7,058 nucleotides of DNA from Candidatus Rokuibacteriota bacterium (GTDB lineage Bacteria > Methylomirabilota > Methylomirabilia > Rokubacteriales > CSP1-6). Shown here one piece after another: positions 6,238-7,058 of the stretch. The notes beneath the pieces were generated by a model that saw only the letters and a program-made list of their open reading frames with translations, had not been told where the DNA came from and did no database searches. Both the position numbers and the translations under genes were made by a program. Numbering within the stretch: the first letter of the stretch is position 1; every line of letters begins with the position of its first letter. Where the stretch lies: assembly GCA_003220195.1 (NCBI GenBank), contig QHRT01000237.1:1-7058 (forward strand). Direction: 5' to 3'.

Positions 6238-6747
6238 CTAGCGTCTCTCCGTGATAACGATCAGCACGTCTCCCAGGTTCACCGCCTGTCCAGGCTCGAC
6301 CCGGACCTCGGCCACTGCGCCGGCGCGGCCGGCCTTCAACTCGTTCTCCATCTTCATCGCCTCGATGACCACCAGGGTGTCGCCCGCCTCCACCGGATCC
6401 CCGGCGCGCACCGCGACGTGAGTGATGCGTCCGGGCATCGGCGACTTCAAGATCTGGCCGCCGGCGGCCCCGCCCGCGCGGTCGCGCGTCCGGATGACAT
6501 GCCGCTGGTACTCCTCGACCTCGACGACGTAGCTCTCACCATCGATCTCCACATGCTGGGCGGCGTCGTCGCGACTGACGTCGGCCTGGTACGAGACGCC
6601 CCCGATCAGCAGCGAGGCGAGACCGTCGGCCGTGAGGCACGCATCGACTTCCCAGACGTGCTCGCCGATGGTCATGCGATATCGCCCGCGGCTTCCGGAG
6701 ACGTCGACGGCGCGCTCGTGCCCGTCGACGGTGACGACGAACTTCAC
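6238..6747 (-). CDS. Biotin carboxyl carrier subunit of an acyl-CoA carboxylase
   Basis: This is a 169-residue biotinyl carrier protein that would shuttle carboxybiotin between biotin carboxylase and carboxyltransferase. The C-terminal biotinyl domain (about 98-167) has the hinge-type SPMPGRI and the motif EAMKMEN with biotin-accepting Lys132, 37 residues from the end. Residues 1-80 consist of four repeats of about 20 residues with the pattern hydrophobic-x-h-x-h-x-G-x-x-x-x-h-x-h (starting near 3, 23, 44 and 64). This suggests a beta-barrel like the BT domain of propionyl-CoA carboxylase alpha subunits. It starts at a GTG overlapping the TGA of the biotin carboxylase gene as GTGA, with GGAG upstream. 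Thus a chain often found as one polypeptide (BC-BT-BCCP) is split here at the domain boundary. The acyl-CoA substrate (acetyl, propionyl or branched) cannot be told. The carboxyltransferase gene is not in the window. Confidence 0.92.
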   Translation of the reverse strand: MKFVVTVDGHERAVDVSGSRGRYRMTIGEHVWEVDACLTADGLASLLIGGVSYQADVSRDDAAQHVEIDGESYVVEVEEYQRHVIRTRDRAGGAAGGQILKSPMPGRITHVAVRAGDPVEAGDTLVVIEAMKMENELKAGRAGAVAEVRVEPGQAVNLGDVLIVITERR

Positions 6748-7058
6748 GAGCGTCTCCAGCCGCCGCGCCCCGCCGAGCGCCAGGCGCCGAGCCCGCCCGG
6801 CGGAGGCGCCGCAGGCGTGGCGTGCGCAAGCCGCTCGTACTCCGCGATCACGGCGGCAATGATCGCGATCGACGTGTAACAGCCGGAGGTCGCGGTGAGC
6901 CCGGGCAACACCCGATCGATGAACGAGGTCGACAGCCGCCCGTCCCGGAAATCCTCGTGCGTGATGATCTGCGCGAGCGCCGGCAGTGTCGTGCGGACGC
7001 CGGCGACACGCGACTCCACGAGCGCGCGCGTCATGCGGGAGATCGCGGTCTCGCGGTC
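6744..7058 (-). CDS. Biotin carboxylase subunit, C-terminal end (partial)
   Basis: The last 104 residues of a biotin carboxylase enter from the right edge of the window. The block AISRMTRALVESRVAGVRTT followed by LPALAQIITHEDFRDGRLS and TSFID is characteristic of the biotin carboxylase C-terminal domain, in which the pattern RM-RAL-E-V-GV-TN-P is conserved. The full enzyme performs the ATP- and bicarbonate-dependent carboxylation of biotin. The catalytic ATP-grasp region lies outside the window. After the conserved block there is a helical segment (IAAVIAEYERLAHA) and a Pro/Gly/Arg-rich tail of about 25 residues that looks unstructured and could act as a linker to the separate carrier protein. 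The stop overlaps the GTG start of the carrier gene. Confidence 0.9.
   Translation of the reverse strand, partial: DRETAISRMTRALVESRVAGVRTTLPALAQIITHEDFRDGRLSTSFIDRVLPGLTATSGCYTSIAIIAAVIAEYERLAHATPAAPPPGGLGAWRSAGRGGWRRS

Noticed and set aside
4467..6254. Plus-strand open frame of 595 codons across the transporter genes
   Set aside because: It is antisense to the binding protein and the ATPase, shows no domain, and also runs through the two terminator hairpins.
5830..6879. Plus-strand open frame of 349 codons
   Set aside because: It is antisense to the ATPase, carrier and carboxylase genes, which have clear family motifs.
1..7058. Mobile elements, CRISPR arrays, tRNA or rRNA genes, toxin-antitoxin or defence genes
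   Set aside because: I found no transposase or recombinase, no direct-repeat array, no tRNA-like cloverleaf and no toxin-type small gene. Nearly all bases belong to the genes described.

Overview
This 7.06 kb window is GC-rich (roughly two thirds G+C by eye) and densely coding. It holds two converging gene clusters. The substrate-binding protein has a cleavable signal peptide with no lipobox cysteine, which suggests a diderm, Gram-negative-type bacterium. Gene content (cytoplasmic arylsulfatase, alpha/beta hydrolase, acyl-CoA carboxylase, amino-acid ABC transporter) fits a metabolically versatile, high-GC soil or sediment bacterium. The phylum cannot be fixed from this window.

Plus strand, left half (positions 2-4460): the tail of an unidentified gene overlaps by an ATGA junction the start of a 419-residue alpha/beta hydrolase. 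That gene runs directly into a 754-residue type I arylsulfatase with an intact formylglycine motif and no signal peptide. After a 33-bp gap comes a class I SAM-dependent methyltransferase-like protein whose glycine-rich cofactor loop is replaced by an unusual sequence. The first three genes look translationally coupled. The methyltransferase is probably co-transcribed but has a GTG start and a poor ribosome-binding site. A plausible reading is a small catabolic or modifying cassette that acts on a sulfate ester inside the cell; the substrate is unknown.

Middle (4461-4604): a 144-bp convergent intergenic region carries two strong, unrelated GC-rich hairpins. One follows the plus-strand methyltransferase and the other follows the minus-strand transporter gene. 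Neither has a U-tract.

Minus strand, right half (7058 down to 4605): the C-terminal end of a biotin carboxylase overlaps by GTGA a stand-alone biotin carboxyl carrier subunit. One base later an amino-acid ABC transporter ATPase begins, and after 27 bp comes a GltI-like periplasmic binding protein. This looks like one operon that joins part of an acyl-CoA carboxylase to part of a polar amino-acid importer. The permease genes are absent from both places in the window where they might be expected.

I do not see a convincing undescribed system such as a defence island, CRISPR array or mobile element. The points most worth a second look are the methyltransferase with its altered motif I, the unusual nucleophile elbow of the hydrolase, the hydrolase/sulfatase/methyltransferase cassette, and the carboxylase/transporter operon without a permease.
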